In this document: one piece after another, positions 61,995-64,000 of the stretch
Layout of the letters: each line of letters begins with the position of its first letter
Position numbering within the stretch: position 1 is the first letter of the stretch
Assembly: GCA_022844345.1 (NCBI GenBank)
Contig: JALHLU010000002.1
Coordinates: 475,028 to 539,027 of the forward strand
Length of the DNA: 64,000 nucleotides
Source: Hyphomonadaceae bacterium
GTDB lineage: Bacteria > Pseudomonadota > Alphaproteobacteria > Caulobacterales > Hyphomonadaceae
Reading direction: 5' to 3'
Made by a program: the position numbers and the translations under genes
Notes under the pieces: generated by a model
Database searches by the model: none
What the model was told of the DNA's origin: nothing
The model's input: the letters and a program-made list of their open reading frames with translations, nothing else

Positions 61995-63365
61995 ATGAAG
62001 CACGCCCTCCTAGCCCTCAGCGCCGCTTTCCTCTCCGCTTGCGCCACCACTCCCGCATCCGCGCAGCCCGCCTTCAGCGCCGACGGCAAATCTCTCCGCC
62101 AGATCTATGAACATCTGCACGCCAACCCCGAGCTCTCTCTGCAGGAAGTGAAGACGTCCGCCATCCTCGCCGCAGAGATGAAGCGCCTCGGCTTCACGGT
62201 CACCACCCATGTGGGCGACGCCTGGGCCAAGGCCCGCGCCCAGCGAGAGTATGGCAAGATCGAAGACGGCGTTGGAGGCTACGGAATCGTCGCCGTGATG
62301 GAGAATGGCCCCGGCCCCGTGCTGATGATCCGCGCCGACATGGACGCGCTTCCCCTCGTCGAGAAGACCGGTCTTCCCTACGCGTCCAAGACCCGCGACA
62401 TCGCCTGGTCCGGCGAGGAAAGCGGCGTCATGCACGCCTGCGGCCACGACATCCACATGACCACCTGGATCGGCACGGCCCGCGAACTCGCCGCCCGCAA
62501 GTCCGAATGGAAAGGCACGCTGGTGATGATTGCCCAGCCGGCCGAAGAGATCGGTCTCGGCGCCATGGCGATGCTCAATGATGGACTGTTCACACGCTTC
62601 CCGAAACCCGATCACGTCATCGCGCTGCATGACCATGCGGGCCTGCCCGCCGGCATGATGGGCGTTGGCTCAGGCTATGTGATGGCCAATGTCGACTCCG
62701 TCGACCTCACCATCACCGGCAAGGGCGGCCATGGCGCCTATCCGCAGGATACGCGCGACCCCATCGTCGTCGCCGCCCGTATCGTCACGACGCTGCAGAC
62801 CCTCGTCTCGCGCGAGATCGACCCGCTGGATTCCGCCGTGGTCACGGTCGGCGCTTTCAATGGCGGCTTCAAGCACAACATAATCCCCGACGAAGTGAAA
62901 CTCCAGCTCACCGTGCGCTCCTTCGCCGACGCCACGCGCGACAAGCTGCTCGCCGGCATTGAACGCATCGCCCGCGCCGAAGCGCTCGCTGCAGGCCTCG
63001 ATCCTCAGGCCGCAATTTCCTTCAACGTGAAGGCTGACCACACCCCCTCGCTCTATAACGAACCCGAACTCGCGACGCGCCTTGGCGGCGTCCTGCGCGC
63101 CACGCTGGGCGAAGCCAACGTCACCACCGCCACGCCCTCCATGGCCGGCGAGGATTTCGCCCGCTACGGCCGCACGGCCGAAGACATTCCGGTGATGCTG
63201 CTGTGGCTCGGCGCCGTGAAACGCGAAGCGTGGGAAGCCGCGCAAAAGCCTGGCGGCAAACCGCTGCCCTCGCTCCACTCGTCAGAGTACGCGCCAGATC
63301 CCGACCCCACGCTTGCGGCCGGCGTGAAGGCGATGACAGCCAGCGCGATCGAGTTGCTGAAGTAG
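61995..63365 (+). CDS. M20D-family amidohydrolase/carboxypeptidase lipoprotein
   Basis: A 456-residue metallopeptidase-like amidohydrolase. The signal ends in lipobox LSAC, so it is probably anchored in the envelope. Metal-binding and catalytic elements are IRADMDALP, HACGHDIHMT, PAEEIGLGAMAM and ALHDHAG, with the dimerisation domain starting at KGGHGAYPQDTRDPI. Relatives cleave N-acyl amino acids or hippurate; a periplasmic role in recovering amino acids is inferred. GGGAG lies just upstream of the ATG. Confidence 0.9.
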   Translation: MKHALLALSAAFLSACATTPASAQPAFSADGKSLRQIYEHLHANPELSLQEVKTSAILAAEMKRLGFTVTTHVGDAWAKARAQREYGKIEDGVGGYGIVAVMENGPGPVLMIRADMDALPLVEKTGLPYASKTRDIAWSGEESGVMHACGHDIHMTTWIGTARELAARKSEWKGTLVMIAQPAEEIGLGAMAMLNDGLFTRFPKPDHVIALHDHAGLPAGMMGVGSGYVMANVDSVDLTITGKGGHGAYPQDTRDPIVVAARIVTTLQTLVSREIDPLDSAVVTVGAFNGGFKHNIIPDEVKLQLTVRSFADATRDKLLAGIERIARAEALAAGLDPQAAISFNVKADHTPSLYNEPELATRLGGVLRATLGEANVTTATPSMAGEDFARYGRTAEDIPVMLLWLGAVKREAWEAAQKPGGKPLPSLHSSEYAPDPDPTLAAGVKAMTASAIELLK

Positions 63366-63371
63366 GCGGGC

Positions 63372-64000
63372 CTAAACCCCATCCCGCTTCGTCAGCACGC
63401 TCGTCTGCTTCTTCTCTTCCCTGAACCGCAGGAAGGCGAAGATCGCCGAGCCCACGCCCGCCAGCGCCGCGAGCACGGCAAACAGCGGTTGCACACCACG
63501 CGCCCAGGTCACGATCTCGTCGACCGGCTCCACCTCAATCACAATGCGATCCTGATAGGTGTCGAGCGGCTCGGCATCCATCGAACCAACGGCATAGCCA
63601 TAGACATTCAGAGTCAGCATGTGCGTGCCCTTCTGTTTGGGCGTCACACGCCAGCGCCATTCATTGGCCAGCGTCGCCGACAGTTTCTGCCGCGTCGAAG
63701 TCGTCTGCAGCTGGATATCGAATGCGGCGCCCAGCAGCTCGGCCGAAACCGTGTCCGACAGGTTCACATCGCGCTCCACCACAGTCCCCGGCAGGCCCTT
63801 CAGCCTGTCCGCCGCATCTGTCTGCCGCGACGTGTCGATCAGCAGGGAAATGTCGATGGCCTTGTCGAGCGCCAGCTGCGGCGGCGGCCGGTTGTAGGTC
63901 AGCCTTCGCGACTTGTACTGCGCCGCGAGCGAGGCCGTTGCCGCGTCTGAAGTTGCTGCCGCCGGAGCGTTCTGCGGCGCAACCCGCAGCTCCCCTTCAG
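63372..64000 (-). CDS. membrane-anchored protein of unknown function, 5' end outside window
   Basis: The frame is open from the right window edge to a stop at 63372, giving 209 residues of C-terminal sequence. It has a region rich in Asp/Ser/Thr and beta-strands (for example KGTHMLTLNVYGYAVGSMD), a membrane helix near the end (VQPLFAVLAALAGVGSAIFAFLRF) and a short basic tail. This tail-anchored arrangement places the larger part outside or inside depending on the missing N-terminus. The family is not recognised, and the real start lies beyond the window. Confidence 0.6.
   Translation of the reverse strand, partial: EGELRVAPQNAPAAATSDAATASLAAQYKSRRLTYNRPPPQLALDKAIDISLLIDTSRQTDAADRLKGLPGTVVERDVNLSDTVSAELLGAAFDIQLQTTSTRQKLSATLANEWRWRVTPKQKGTHMLTLNVYGYAVGSMDAEPLDTYQDRIVIEVEPVDEIVTWARGVQPLFAVLAALAGVGSAIFAFLRFREEKKQTSVLTKRDGV

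Overview
The window is high-GC, densely coded bacterial chromosome with no prophage, plasmid or CRISPR signature. Gene content and order (lptF-lptG-lptD-surA-pdxA-rsmA, holC-pepA, pbpC next to an alpha-2-macroglobulin, class II DAHP synthase, a DUF1343/DOMON pair, many small lipoproteins and short inverted-repeat elements) suggest an alphaproteobacterium, most likely of the Caulobacterales/Hyphomonadaceae type. That placement is inferred from gene families and order, not from a marker tree.

Layout. 1-5.7 kb: peptidoglycan amino-sugar salvage (NamZ-type DUF1343 and a DOMON-like partner, SIS-type glucosamine-6-phosphate deaminase, nagA, murQ, a BadF-type sugar kinase). 5.7-9.3 kb: a cytochrome c lipoprotein, pgi and a patatin lipoprotein. 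9.3-16.6 kb: pbpC overlapping a very large alpha-2-macroglobulin lipoprotein gene, then tRNA-Thr(TGT). 16.8-24.5 kb: a small membrane peptide, a TylF-type methyltransferase, an orphan protein, metG, a structured non-coding stretch, a nitronate monooxygenase-like gene, a REP-like repeat pair, an FAD dehydrogenase, and DUF883 and DUF1801 genes. 24.55-26 kb: an ArsR-VOC-SRPBCC operon behind a perfect palindromic operator. 26-34 kb: a MAPEG protein, a two-domain retropepsin, gltX, a Gfo/Idh oxidoreductase, an RNase-H-like protein, HU, and a MATE exporter with a candidate leader peptide. 34-38.9 kb: asd, a racemase homologue lacking the usual cysteines, aroG and three small lipoproteins in one tight minus-strand run. 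39-49 kb: a DASS transporter and the leucine/isovalerate (liu) genes for both methylcrotonyl-CoA carboxylase subunits and methylglutaconyl-CoA hydratase, interleaved with DUF817/DUF3667 membrane genes, a glycerate-kinase-like gene and an inserted AbrB/PIN toxin-antitoxin cassette. 49-52 kb: a cyclic-nucleotide-binding patatin and a low-GC secreted orphan. 52-62 kb: holC-pepA divergent from the LPS export and outer-membrane assembly cluster. 62-64 kb: an M20 peptidase lipoprotein and a membrane-anchored protein cut by the window edge.

The main themes are cell-envelope turnover and assembly: recovery of GlcNAc and MurNAc, PBP1C with alpha-2-macroglobulin, Lpt/SurA, patatins and lipoproteins. 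The least explained items are the DOMON protein coupled to NamZ, the leader-peptide-plus-hairpin ahead of the MATE gene, the racemase homologue and lipoprotein tail of the asd-aroG run, and the structured intergenic segment after metG. I did not see a clear, self-contained new defence or biosynthetic system.
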